A stretch of 64,000 nt of DNA from Arsenicicoccus dermatophilus (GCF_022568795.1 NZ_JAKZHU010000001.1:124001-188000); one strand, 5' to 3'. Shown: positions 19,543 through 27,884, counted from the stretch's first letter. A program made the numbers and translations. Notes: a model not told the origin generated them from the letters alone.

Positions 19543-19572
19543 GAGGCCCCCGCCACGGGTGGCGGGGGCCTC
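19543..19572 (-). terminator. DUF2853 gene terminator hairpin
   Basis: GAGGCCCCCGCCAC (19543-19556) pairs with GTGGCGGGGGCCTC (19559-19572) 13 bp past the stop on the minus strand. Confidence 0.6.
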
Positions 19573-19584
19573 GCGAGCGGACGC

Positions 19585-19905
19585 TCAGTCCTTGAAGACG
19601 TCCAGCTTGCCGAACTTCTCTGCCAGCAGGTAGTAGACGGCCAGACGCGGGTTGGTCTTGCCGTCCTTCATCTGCGCCAGGACGTCCTTGATGGCCTGGT
19701 CGAGCTCGGCGTCGCTCTGGGACAGGCCGAGCTTCTTCTTGAGGAAGCTCTCGCGGACGGTCTCGAGCTCGGCCGGGTCGCTCGCGGAGACGTTGGCGGC
19801 GTCGCGGTTGCTCAGGGCCAGGCGGTAGGCCGAGGCCATCTTGTCCAGCACGTCCTTGTCGGCGTGCGGGGCATAGGCGAGGACGCTCTGCTGCGGGTCG
19901 CTCAT
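19585..19905 (-). CDS. DUF2853 family protein
   Basis: 106 aa from the ATG at 19905 with AAGGAA upstream. The DUF2853 pattern is plain: AYAPHADKDVLDKM, RLALSNRDAANVSASDPAELETVRESFLKKKLGL and NPRLAVYYLLAEKFGKLDVF. The family is small, soluble, helical and of unknown function. An upstream in-frame extension to 19956 is not needed. Single gene with its own terminator. Confidence 0.88.
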   Translation of the reverse strand: MSDPQQSVLAYAPHADKDVLDKMASAYRLALSNRDAANVSASDPAELETVRESFLKKKLGLSQSDAELDQAIKDVLAQMKDGKTNPRLAVYYLLAEKFGKLDVFKD

Positions 19906-20014
19906 GATGCTTTCCTTCGAGAGATGGGCTGTTCGTGGCGGTTTCACCCTAGTCACGGGGGCCTTCTCCCCAGGGCAGGACCCAGTGCGCTCTCAGGACC
20001 TCATCAGGGGACGA

Positions 20015-20546
20015 TCAGCGGCAGGAGAGGATGCCACGCGGGACGGTGCGTCCGGCCGCACGGGACAGCGTCTTGCAGCTGGGGACGTGCTGCCCGCCCC
20101 AGACCTCGCCCCACGCGCCGCCCTTCTTGGCCCACAGCGACACGTGGCCGCCGCAGCCGGGGGCGAAGACGGTGCCCGTCGCGAAACCGTCGGTCCGGTA
20201 GCTCTGGACGTAGAGCGAGGCGTCGCAGCCCTTCTGGACCTCGGTGCGCTGGCGGGCGGCCTCCCGGACAACGAAGTCCTGGAAGGAGGCCGAGGTGCCG
20301 CGCAGGCGACCGACCTGGCGGACGTCGTGCACACGGACGCCGCCGCCGCGGTAGGTGATCGTCCGCACGCGGGCCTTGGCCCGGCGCTTGGTCGCCTTGC
20401 GCTTGGTGGCCTTGTGCTTGGGCTTGGCCTTGGCGACGACGCTGACCGAGGCCTGGTGGGTGGTGGGCGCCGCGGCCTGGGCGGGCGGACGCCGGGACGA
20501 TCAGGGCCGCAGCGGCGGCCAGGGTGGTGATGGTGCGGACGAGCAT
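20015..20546 (-). pseudogene. Secreted protein, frameshifted at the signal-peptide junction
   Basis: The ATG at 20546 encodes MLVRTITTLAAAAALIVPASA, a good signal peptide, then shifts into an Arg/Gly-rich nonsense frame. Removing one C near 20487 joins it to AQAAAPTTHQASVSVVAKAK, a Lys-rich linker (KPKHKATKRKATKRRAKARV) and a folded part with three or four cysteines (KGCDASLYVQ, APGCGGHVSLWAKK, HVPSCKTLS, ILSC) ending at 20015. The whole would be about 175 aa, exported, probably disulfide-bonded; function unknown. The single-base excess in a C run makes a sequencing error plausible. Confidence 0.65.
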
Positions 20547-20683
20547 GACGAGACCCCCGAGATGTGTTGACGCGTCGCCGCTCCCGACGACACATGGCAG
20601 ACGTTACGCCAGCGGGAGAGATGGCACACAAGGCCTTGCGGCGAAGTGACGCATCGTTCGACGCAGTCGCGCACCGTCGGCGA

Positions 20684-21564
20684 CTAGGGCGTGTCTCTTA
20701 ATGCTGGTAGCCAGAGGGTGATGGCGCGTAGGAGGATGCCGGCGCGGTAGGTGATGGCGAGCTTGTCGTAGCGGGTCGCGATGGCGCGCCATTGCTTGAA
20801 GCGTTCGAAACCGTTCTCGACGACGTGGCGTTTGGCGTACAGGCCAGGGTCGGTCTTCGGGGGGCGCCCACCGGCAGAGCCGCGGCGTTTGCGGTTGGCG
20901 CGTTGGTCGCGGGGCTCGGCGATCGCGGTGGTGATCCCGCGCCGCCGGAGCAGCGCGCGGTGGGCTCGACTGGAGCAGGCCTTGTCGGCCATGACCGCGT
21001 CCGGGGTCGTGCGTGGGCGGCCCGGGCCTGGGCGCGGGACCCGTACGGCGTCGAGCAGGTTGGTGAACATCCGGCTGTCGCTGCCCTGACCAGGACCGAG
21101 CAGCACCACGATCGGTCGCCCCTGGCCGTCGCACAGCTGGTGGACCTTCGTGGACAACCCGCCGCGTGACCTGCCGATGGCGTGGTCAGCCGGCTCGGAC
21201 AGCAGATTCTTGTGATTCGACAGATCCCCCCGCGAGGCGGGTGGTGTTCGTCGCGTGCTGGTGGGCGCGGTTGATCGTGGAGTCGACAGCGACGTCCCAG
21301 TCGATGACCCCCGCCGCGTCCGCACGGGCCAGCAGAGCCGTCAGCACCCGGTCCCAGGTCCCGTCACCGGCGAACCGGCGGTGTCGCTTCCACACGGTCT
21401 GCCAGGGCCCGAACTCGCCCGGCAGGTCCCGCCACGCGATCCCGGTCCGGTACCGGTAGATGATCGGCTCGACCACGGTCCGGTGGTCACGAAATCGCCT
21501 GCCCCGCTTGCCATCCGCGCACGGCATGAACGGCTCGATCAGCACCCACTCGCTATCCGAGAGC
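20684..21564 (-). pseudogene. IS5-family transposase, copy 1, missing start
   Basis: Reads from LSDSEWVLIEPF (no start codon of its own) through the first frame to a G6 run, then continues in the +1 frame: GDLSNHKNLLSEPADHAIGRSRGGLSTKVHQLCDG, DAVMADKACSSRAHRALLRRRGI and the intact catalytic end HVVENGFERFKQWRAIATRYDKLA. DDE positions are all present. The stop codon TAG is created where the element joins its CTAG target. Not expressible without the lost 5' end unless transcribed from the neighbouring element. Confidence 0.8.
20688..21564 (-). mobile_element. IS5-family (IS427-like) element, copy 1, 5'-truncated
   Basis: Nearly identical to the full copy at 42565-43504 but on the other strand. 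The 3' inverted repeat GGCGTGTCTCTTAATGC is present at 20688 beside a CTAG target site (20684-20687). About 64 bases of the 5' end, with the other inverted repeat and the transposase start, are missing; the sequence stops at 21564 where the IS256-family element begins. Confidence 0.85.
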
Positions 21565-22959
21565 GGGACTGTCGGATTATCGGTGGGCGGGGTGCCCAGC
21601 GTTCTTAGGTGGTCGAGGGGGTGATGCGTCCCTCGAAGGTGATGGCGAAGGCGTTCAGGGGTGCCTTCCACCGGATGACCCATCGTGCCCTGCCTCTCCC
21701 GGTGGGGTCCAGGGAACGGGTCACCAGGTAGAGACACTTCAACGCGGCGGCGTCGTTCGGGAAGTGCCCTCGCGCACGGACGGCGCGCCGGTAGCGGGCG
21801 TTCAACGACTCGATCGCGTTGGTCGTGCAGATGACCTTGCGGATCTCGACGTCGTAGTCGAGGAAGGGCACGAACTCGTTCCACGCGCCTCGCCACATGC
21901 GGATCGCGGCGGGACAGACGGGCTCCCACGTGGCGGCGAAGTCCTCGAACCGTGCGGCGGCCTGCTCGGCGTTGACGGCCGTGTACACGGGCCGCAGGTC
22001 CTTGGCCATCGCGTCCCAGTGCTGGCGGGCCGCGTACCGGAACGTGTTCCGGATCAAGTGCACGACGCACGTCTGTACGGCGGCGAGCTCCCATGTCGTG
22101 GTGATCGCCTCGGGCAGTCCTTTCAGCCCGTCGCACACGGCGATGCACACGTCCTCGACACCGCGGTTCTTGATCTCGGTGAGCACGCCCAGCCAGAACT
22201 TTGCGCCCTCCCCACCGTCGCCGGCCCAGATCCCGAGGATGTCGCGTTCCCCGGCGGTCGTCACGCCGATGACGATGTAGAAGGGCTTGTTGGTGACCTG
22301 CCCGTCACGGACCTTCACCACGAGCGCGTCGATGAAGATCACCGGGTACACGCGGTCCAGGGGCCGGTGCTGCCACTCAGACATCTCCGCGGCGACCTTC
22401 TCGGTGATCCGACTGATCGTGTCCTTGGACACCGACGCGCCATACACCTCGGCGAAGTGCGCCGCGATCTCACCGGTGGTCAACCCGCGCGCCGACAAGG
22501 ACAGGACGAGCTGGTCGACGCCGTCCAGACGGCGTTGCCGCTTCCGGACGATCTTCGGGTCGAATGTGCCGTCCCGGTCCCGCGGAACGTCGATCGTGAC
22601 CGGCCCGATCTGCGTGAGCACCGTCTTGGATCGGGTGCCGTTCCGCTCGTTCCCGCCCCCGTCGACCGGCGCCGGCTTCGCGTGCCGATCCGAGTGCTCG
22701 TAGCCGAGGTGCTCGGTCAGCTCTTCCTCCAGAGCGGTCTCCAGCACCTGCTTGGTCAGGCCCGTCAGCACACCGTCGGGGCCGACCAGGTCGACTCCTT
22801 CAGCGCGGGCCTGGTCCACCAGACGCTGCGCCAGCGCCTGCTTGTCGTCATCGTTGAGGTCCACGACCCCAATCGTGTTCGTCATGCTGCCTGCTCTCCC
22901 GCCGAGCACCGCTCAGCGCGTCAGGCCGAACCCCCACCCACCGTTGTTCTGACACTCCC
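21565..22959 (-). mobile_element. IS256-family insertion sequence
   Basis: About 1.4 kb. Imperfect terminal inverted repeats are visible: inward from 21565 GGGACTGTCGGATTATCGGT and inward from 22959 GGGAGTGTCAGAACAACGGT, agreeing at most positions and continuing GGGCGGGG / GGGTGGGG. The outer flanks (CGAGAGC on one side, AGTCCGTC on the other) do not match, so no target duplication remains. It abuts the truncated IS5 copy. Confidence 0.82.
21605..22885 (-). CDS. IS256-family transposase
   Basis: 426 aa from the ATG at 22885 (GGAG upstream). Mutator/IS256-type DDE enzyme: HRPLDRVYPVIFIDALVVKVRDG (first Asp), CIAVCDGLKGLPEAI (second Asp) and KVICTTNAIESLNARYRRAV (Glu). VVHLIRNTFRYAARQHW is the conserved C-terminal signature. 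The frame is intact and full length, so the element could still be active. It uses one CGCCATAC octamer. Confidence 0.93.
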   Translation of the reverse strand: MTNTIGVVDLNDDDKQALAQRLVDQARAEGVDLVGPDGVLTGLTKQVLETALEEELTEHLGYEHSDRHAKPAPVDGGGNERNGTRSKTVLTQIGPVTIDVPRDRDGTFDPKIVRKRQRRLDGVDQLVLSLSARGLTTGEIAAHFAEVYGASVSKDTISRITEKVAAEMSEWQHRPLDRVYPVIFIDALVVKVRDGQVTNKPFYIVIGVTTAGERDILGIWAGDGGEGAKFWLGVLTEIKNRGVEDVCIAVCDGLKGLPEAITTTWELAAVQTCVVHLIRNTFRYAARQHWDAMAKDLRPVYTAVNAEQAAARFEDFAATWEPVCPAAIRMWRGAWNEFVPFLDYDVEIRKVICTTNAIESLNARYRRAVRARGHFPNDAAALKCLYLVTRSLDPTGRGRARWVIRWKAPLNAFAITFEGRITPSTT

Positions 22960-23141
22960 CAGTCCGTCCCGTCCGGGACCGTGAGCCTTTTCCATGTTGG
23001 GTAGCGGGGCGGGCGGGTGCGGCTGCAGCCTGAACCGCCCTGGGTTCGTCGGAGGGTTGTGATGGTTCAGGCGGCCTCGGGGTTGAGGGCCTGGTCGTGA
23101 TGGGGTTCTGACGCACCGGGCGCCTCCTGGCCAGGGCAGGC

Positions 23142-23600
23142 TTGGGCTTGTCCAAGGTCCCAGGTCGTGCAGCAGGAAGCGCTTGGTCGGTGAAGAGCGC
23201 GTCGTGGTCCGCGGGGTTGGCAGTCACGGGTGTTGGTGTCGGGATGGTCGGGCACGCCGGCGCAGCGGCGGCACGCATGGTGGCGGACAGGCTCGGTCTG
23301 ACGGGAGGTCTGTCGGTGTCGATGGCCCGACGGGACTTCGTCCCGCTGCACGACGGGGGGCGGGTCCTCGTGGACGTCGCCACGATGCTCCTCGACGGTG
23401 GGGGCGATCGACGACATCAAGGTGCTGCGCCACCAGGAGGTCGTGCTGGGCCCGGTGGCGTCCGCGCCGACGGTCTGGCGGATCGTAGACGAGGTCACGC
23501 CGGGTCGGTTGAGGAAGATCGCCGCGTCCAGAGTCCGGATGCGCCGGCGCGTATGGGGATCGGTCCCGGGCGGTGTCCCGGAGTCGACGACGGCCGCGAG
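23142..23600 (+). pseudogene. IS1380-family transposase remnant
   Basis: An N-terminal fragment of an IS1380-type transposase: HAGAAAARMVADRLGLTGG, GGRVLVDVATMLLDGG, then after a one-base shift in a G5 run AIDDIKVLRHQEVVLG, PVASAPTVWRIVDEV and RLRKIAASRVRMRRRVWG. The catalytic two-thirds is missing; the sequence runs directly into the 3' end of the CGNR-domain gene. With the two elements to its left this makes an insertion graveyard. The 182 bp before it (22960-23141) show no gene. Confidence 0.7.
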
Positions 23601-23613
23601 GCCAGGAGCGAGA

Positions 23614-24150
23614 TCAGGTGCGGCGGCGCTCGCGGTAGGCCTGCACCGCCATACGGTTGCCGCAGCCGCGCTCGCAGTATCGGCGCGAGCGGTTCTTGGA
23701 CAGGTCGACGATCACGCCGTCGCAGTCCTCGGCCTCGCAGATGCGCAGCCGGTCGAGCTCGCCGGAGCGGATCACGTCGACCATGGACATGGCGGCCTCC
23801 ACGGCCATGCGGTCCGCGAGGGGTGCGTCCTCGGAGGTCGCGTGCAGGTGCCAGTCCCACCAGCCCTCGTGGCGCACGAGCCGCGGCTGCGCCTGGTAGC
23901 GCGTGAGCAGCGAGTTGACCAGCTCGACCGTCCCCTCCTCGTCGAGCTCCCAGAGGCGGTGCAGCTCCTTGCGCAGGGAGACGACCTTCTTGAGCTCGGC
24001 CTGGTCGTGGGTGCGCCGGCCGGTGTAGCCGAACCGCTCGACGAAGGCGTCCAGGTCCTCGGTCGTGCTCAGCGTCGCCGGGGCCACGCCGGTGTTGACG
24101 AGCGCGGCGGTCGACAGCAGACCCTCGCGGGTGTCATGGGCAAAAGTCAT
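23614..24150 (-). CDS. CGNR zinc-finger (ABATE) regulator
   Basis: 178 aa from an ATG with AAGGAG 6 nt upstream. The N-terminal ABATE-like domain (LVNTGV, LDAFVERFGYTG, HRLWELDEEG) is followed by a treble-clef zinc finger near residues 138-170: RICEAEDCDGVIVDLSKNRSRRYC and the CGNR motif, then MAVQAYRERR. These proteins are putative transcription regulators. It is divergent from a small ORF and an EamA transporter, a common pairing, and probably acts on the 115-bp region between them. Confidence 0.87.
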   Translation of the reverse strand: MTFAHDTREGLLSTAALVNTGVAPATLSTTEDLDAFVERFGYTGRRTHDQAELKKVVSLRKELHRLWELDEEGTVELVNSLLTRYQAQPRLVRHEGWWDWHLHATSEDAPLADRMAVEAAMSMVDVIRSGELDRLRICEAEDCDGVIVDLSKNRSRRYCERGCGNRMAVQAYRERRRT

Positions 24151-24178
24151 CTTGACTCCTTACGGAGAAGGTCGTAGT

Positions 24179-24236
24179 GTCATCAGCGTAACCCCACTTT
24201 GCTGATGACGTCCGCTGTCGTGCGTCAGGACAGCGG
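24179..24236. promoter_or_regulatory. Palindromes between the CGNR regulator and EamA operon
   Basis: GTCATCAGC (24179-24187) is the exact inverse of GCTGATGAC (24201-24209), and CCGCTGTC (24212-24219) of GACAGCGG (24229-24236). Two adjacent dyads in a divergent promoter are good operator candidates for the CGNR protein; the second could also act as a leader hairpin of the EamA operon. Confidence 0.5.
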
Positions 24237-24265
24237 TGCCCTGAACCATCGAGAGGAGAGCCCTC

Positions 24266-24517
24266 ATGACCACCATGACTGCCGCCACCTACACCACCTC
24301 CAAGGCCCAGGCCCTTCGCTCGTGGGTCGCGAGCGCGATGCCCTCGGGTCGCGCCACGACACCGGCCGCCCTGCGCCATCTCGAGGCGCATCAGCAGATC
24401 CAGGCCCAGGTCCGGGCCTCGGGCGGCGGGCGCACCCGGGCGGGTGGCAACCTGCACGACATGGTGGCCCACCCCGAGCTGCCCGTGGTCCTGCACCGGC
24501 TGGAGCGCATCGGATGA
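24266..24517 (+). CDS. Small 83-aa protein preceding EamA transporter
   Basis: 83 aa, starting at an ATG with GAGAGGAG upstream and ending in an ATGA overlap with the transporter. No known domain recognised. Basic N-terminal half (TYTTSKAQALRSWVASAMPSGR), a Gln/Arg helix (LRHLEAHQQIQAQVRAS), then NLHDMVAHPELPVVLHRLERIG. No signal or membrane segment. The good ribosome site and translational coupling argue that it is real; it may be a coupling leader or partner of the transporter. Confidence 0.65.
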   Translation: MTTMTAATYTTSKAQALRSWVASAMPSGRATTPAALRHLEAHQQIQAQVRASGGGRTRAGGNLHDMVAHPELPVVLHRLERIG

Positions 24518-25575
24518 GCCCCGTCCGCACCGACGCCACGAGCGTCCGCACCCCGTCCGCGCCGGCCGAGGCCTTCCTCGCGCCGGCGCCGTCGGGTCAG
24601 GGCGACGTCGACCTCCGCGAGGTCGAGGTCTACCCCCTGCCCCACGTCGACGACACCGAGGCCACCGGCCGCGCCGGATCGCGCACCGGCCTGGTCCTCG
24701 CGCTGATCTCCGCGGCGGCCTTCGCCACGAGCGGGTCCTTCGCCAAGGCGCTGCTCGGCAGCGGGTGGACCCCCGGCGCCGCCGTCACCGCCCGCATCGC
24801 CGGAGCGGCGCTGGCGCTCGCCATACCTGCCCTGTGGGTGCTGCGGGGCGACCTGCGGCCCTTCCTGCGCCACTGGAAGGTCGTCCTCGGCTACGGCGCC
24901 GTCGCGGTGGCGGGCAGCCAGCTGTTCTACTTCAACGCGGTCACGCACCTGTCGGTCGGCGTCGCGCTCCTGCTGGAGTACCTCGCCCCCGTCCTGATCG
25001 TCGGCTACGTCTGGGCGCGCTCGCGCACCATGCCCAGCCCCGCGACGCTGGCGGGCGCGACCTTCTCGATGCTCGGCCTCGCCCTGGTCATCGACCTCTT
25101 CGGCGGGATCGGCATCGACCCGGTCGGTCTGGCCTGGGGCCTGGCCGCCGCGTGCTGCAACGCGGCCTACTTCCTGCTCGCCGCGCGCGACACCGAGGGC
25201 CTGCCCCCGATCGCGCTGGCAGCCGGCGGTATGACGGTCGGCGGCCTGGTGCTGGGCCTGGCGGGTCTGCTCGGCCTGGTCCCGATGGCCGCCTCCATGG
25301 CCGACGCCGTCCTCGCCGGCCACGCGGTCCCGTGGTGGGCCGCCGTCGCGGGGGTCGCCCTGATCGCGGCCGCCGTGGCCTACGGCTTCGGGGTCGCCGC
25401 GACGCGCCGGCTGGGCTCGACCGTGGCGTCGTTCGTGGGGCTCACCGAGGTGGTCTTCGCGATCGCCTTCGCCTGGTTGCTGCTCGGCGAGCTCCCCGGT
25501 CCGATGCAGCTGGCCGGCGGTGCGCTGATCCTGGCCGGTGTCGCGACCGTGAAGATCGGCGAGTCGCGGGCATGA
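24514..25575 (+). CDS. EamA-family (DMT) exporter
   Basis: 353 aa. A polar tail of about 55 residues precedes ten membrane segments arranged as two EamA repeats: GLVLALISAAAFATSGSFAK starts the first, LAWGLAAACCNAAYFLLAARD the second, and the end has LTEVVFAIAFAWLLLGELPGPMQLAGGALILAGV, the EamA C-terminal signature. Such proteins export amino acids or other metabolites. It is cotranscribed with the small gene upstream and probably under the divergent CGNR regulator. Confidence 0.88.
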   Translation: MSPVRTDATSVRTPSAPAEAFLAPAPSGQGDVDLREVEVYPLPHVDDTEATGRAGSRTGLVLALISAAAFATSGSFAKALLGSGWTPGAAVTARIAGAALALAIPALWVLRGDLRPFLRHWKVVLGYGAVAVAGSQLFYFNAVTHLSVGVALLLEYLAPVLIVGYVWARSRTMPSPATLAGATFSMLGLALVIDLFGGIGIDPVGLAWGLAAACCNAAYFLLAARDTEGLPPIALAAGGMTVGGLVLGLAGLLGLVPMAASMADAVLAGHAVPWWAAVAGVALIAAAVAYGFGVAATRRLGSTVASFVGLTEVVFAIAFAWLLLGELPGPMQLAGGALILAGVATVKIGESRA

Positions 25576-25582
25576 TGGCCTC

Positions 25583-26644
25583 GTGTCCTCCCACCGCCCT
25601 CCGCTGACCCTGCGCGCCACGCGGATGCTCGTGCGCGGCCTCGTGCACCTGCCCGACCCGCTGCGACGATTCCTGGCGGGCCGCCCGCACCGGGTCGACG
25701 GGCGCACCCTGCGCCCCGACGTGCAGCTCGTCCTGCGGCTCCTGGAAGCCGCGCCGGGGGACGACGCGACCGAGCTGACGCCGGTCCAGTGGCGGGACGA
25801 GATCGAGACCGAGGCCTGGATGTTCGGGCACCGGCCCTACGTCGCGCTGGTCCGTGACACCACGATCCCGGGCCCGGCCGGTCCGCTCGCGGCCCGGATC
25901 TACGACCCCCGGCCGGGGGAGCCCAAGGGCGCGGTCGTCACGATGTTCCACGGGGGCGGCTTCGTGGCCGGGTCGCTGGAGAGCAGCGACCCGGTGTGCC
26001 GCTTCGTCGCGCGCTACGTCGGCTGCCCGGTCGTGTCCGTCGCCTACCGGCTGGCGCCGGAGGACCCCTATCCCTGCGCGGTCGAGGACGCGATCGCGGC
26101 CTTCCGGTGGGTCCGTGACCACCGGGAGGAGCTGGCCGGGCCGCGCGCGCGGGTGGCCGTCATGGGTCAGGGCGCGGGTGCCACCCTCGCGGCGGTGGTC
26201 AGCCACCGCACCGTCGAGGACGAGCGCGGCGGCCCCGACCTGCAGGTCCTGATCACCCCTATGGTGGACCTCAGCCGCAAGACCCGCTCCTACGAGCAGT
26301 TCTCCAGCGGTTACCTGCTCACCGAGGCCACCATGGACTGGTACCTGCGCCACTACCTGCGCGAGCCCGAGCGGGCCGCCGAGCCCGACGCCTCGCCCCT
26401 GCTCGCGCGCCACTTCGGGGGCCTGCCGCCCGCCTACGTCCTGGTGTCCGGCTTCTCCGTGCTGCGGGACGAGGGCCTGGCCTATGCCGCGGCGCTCAAG
26501 GACGCGGACGTGCCGGTCACCGTCCGGCTCGACGAGGGCGGCATCCACGGCGACGTGAGCGCGATGGGGATCTCGCCCGCGAGTCGCGACCTGCTGGTCG
26601 AGCTGTGCGAGACCGTCCGCAGCCAGCTGGGTCTGTCGTCGTGA
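25583..26644 (+). CDS. HSL-type alpha/beta hydrolase lacking catalytic Ser and Asp
   Basis: 353 aa with the hormone-sensitive-lipase fold: oxyanion motif HGGGF at 123-127, VAYRLAPEDPYPCAVEDA, and the C-terminal GGIHG with His322. The nucleophile elbow, normally GDSAGG, reads GQGAG (195-199), with Gly197 in place of Ser; the acid loop, normally D-P-L-R-D-E, reads FSVLRDE with Ser292 for Asp. Two of three catalytic residues are therefore replaced while the rest is well conserved. It is probably a binding or regulatory pseudo-enzyme rather than an esterase. The GTG lies 7 bp after the EamA stop. Confidence 0.82.
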   Translation: MSSHRPPLTLRATRMLVRGLVHLPDPLRRFLAGRPHRVDGRTLRPDVQLVLRLLEAAPGDDATELTPVQWRDEIETEAWMFGHRPYVALVRDTTIPGPAGPLAARIYDPRPGEPKGAVVTMFHGGGFVAGSLESSDPVCRFVARYVGCPVVSVAYRLAPEDPYPCAVEDAIAAFRWVRDHREELAGPRARVAVMGQGAGATLAAVVSHRTVEDERGGPDLQVLITPMVDLSRKTRSYEQFSSGYLLTEATMDWYLRHYLREPERAAEPDASPLLARHFGGLPPAYVLVSGFSVLRDEGLAYAAALKDADVPVTVRLDEGGIHGDVSAMGISPASRDLLVELCETVRSQLGLSS

Positions 26645-26681
26645 CCCGCCGGCCGCCGGGCACGGCGCCGAGGAGGACCGC

Positions 26682-27431
26682 GTGAGGATCGACGAGATCG
26701 CGCCCGGGGTGGCGCAGGTCGTCGACGGGGGAGCGGACCCCCAGGCCCTGCGCGTGGCCGTCGAGCAGACCCTCGCCCGGGGGTCGCGCCGGGTGGAGAC
26801 CCGCGTCGCCGCCGGCGATCCCGCTGCCCGCCGCGCAGCGGCCCGCGCGGGCCTGCGCCTGGAGGGCCTGCTGCGCGGGGCGGCTCCCGACGGCGGTGAC
26901 GTCGCGCTGATGGCCCGCCTCGCCGGGGACCCCGCTCCGGACTCGCGCGACGGCTTCTCGGCGGTCCTCAACACCACGCTCCCGCTCAAGCGCAACATCG
27001 CCCAGGCCCTCGTGCGCGATCCGGCCGGGCGGGTGCTGCTGTGCGAGACGACCTACAAGCGGGAGTGGGACCTGCCCGGCGGCGTGGTCGACCCGGGGGA
27101 GCCGCCCTCGCGGACCGCGGAGCGCGAGATCGAGGAGGAGCTCGGACTCACCCTGCCCGTGGGCGAGCTCGCGACCGTCGCCTGGCTGCCGCCCTACCTC
27201 GGGTGGGCCGACGCGACGCTCTTCGTCTTCGACGCCGGCGTCCACGACCCGGCCGTCGTCGAGCGGATGGTCCTGCAGCCGCACGAGATCCGCGCCGTGC
27301 ACTGGGCCGGGCCCGACGCGATCGCCGCCCGCACCGCGCCCTACGTCCAGGAGCTCCTGGCCCACCTGGCCGCGCGGGAGCCGCGCAGCGGCACGACATA
27401 CCTCGTGGACGGTCGCCCGAGGACGACCTGA
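26682..27431 (+). CDS. Nudix hydrolase with GNAT-like N-terminal segment
   Basis: 249 aa from a GTG with GAGGAGG upstream. The Nudix box begins at GGVVDPGE (about 133-140) and ends REIEEELG (148-155), with all metal-binding Glu residues present, so it should cleave a nucleoside diphosphate-linked substrate. Residues about 35-80 (TRVAAGDPAARRAAARAGLRLEG) resemble the second half of a GNAT acetyltransferase, as if a truncated RimJ-like domain had been fused on. It ends 2 bp from the convergent membrane-protein gene. Confidence 0.85.
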   Translation: MRIDEIAPGVAQVVDGGADPQALRVAVEQTLARGSRRVETRVAAGDPAARRAAARAGLRLEGLLRGAAPDGGDVALMARLAGDPAPDSRDGFSAVLNTTLPLKRNIAQALVRDPAGRVLLCETTYKREWDLPGGVVDPGEPPSRTAEREIEEELGLTLPVGELATVAWLPPYLGWADATLFVFDAGVHDPAVVERMVLQPHEIRAVHWAGPDAIAARTAPYVQELLAHLAAREPRSGTTYLVDGRPRTT

Positions 27432-27433
27432 GG

Positions 27434-27832
27434 TCAGAGCTCGTCGGCGTCCGGCAGCAGGAGGGTGAGCAGCAGCGACACGAAGGCCACCACGAGCGCG
27501 CCCAGCACCGCGTCCCAGAAGAAGTGCTCCACCCGGAAGTCCAGGCCCAGCGAGCCCGCCAGCCACGAGGTCAGCTGCAGCATCAGGGCGTTCACGATCC
27601 AGGTGAACAGCCCCAGCGTCACGATGATCGCCGGCATGCTGAGCAGCTTGACGATCGGCTTGATCACGGCGTTGACCAGCCCGAAGACCACGGCCACCAG
27701 CACGATCGACACCAGCCGGGTGGCGAGGGCGGGCTTGTCCTCCCCCAGGTGTATGCCGGAGACCACGAGCGCGGCCACCCACAGCGCGATGCCGTTGACG
27801 AGCGTCTTGATCGCGAAGTGCTTCACGGTCAT
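27434..27832 (-). CDS. Phage-holin-type small membrane protein
   Basis: 132 aa with four hydrophobic segments: [70 protein letters not shown] and [22 protein letters not shown]. The [23 protein letters not shown] core is the hallmark of the bacterial phage_holin_4_2 (YvlD-like) family, which is chromosomal, not phage. Function unknown, perhaps envelope stress. The ATG at 27832 is preferred over longer frames because the upstream part is Arg/Cys-rich and unlike the family. Confidence 0.85.
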   Translation of the reverse strand: MTVKHFAIKTLVNGIALWVAALVVSGIHLGEDKPALATRLVSIVLVAVVFGLVNAVIKPIVKLLSMPAIIVTLGLFTWIVNALMLQLTSWLAGSLGLDFRVEHFFWDAVLGALVVAFVSLLLTLLLPDADEL

Positions 27833-27871
27833 CACTCTGCCACGCCGAGAGGCGCCCCGCCCGCAGCCGCA

Positions 27872-27877
27872 TAGGCT
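27872..27877 (+). promoter_or_regulatory. -10 box of leaderless hisC promoter
   Basis: TAGGCT ends 7 nt before the hisC ATG, with no ribosome-binding site between them. Confidence 0.5.
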
Positions 27878-27884
27878 GTGCGCC

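Noticed and set aside
14808-19556. A 1582-codon open frame on the minus strand
   Set aside because: It runs through paaN, paaH and the alcohol dehydrogenase in the wrong frames or strand and is open only because of high GC; only its last 120 codons (paaI) are real.
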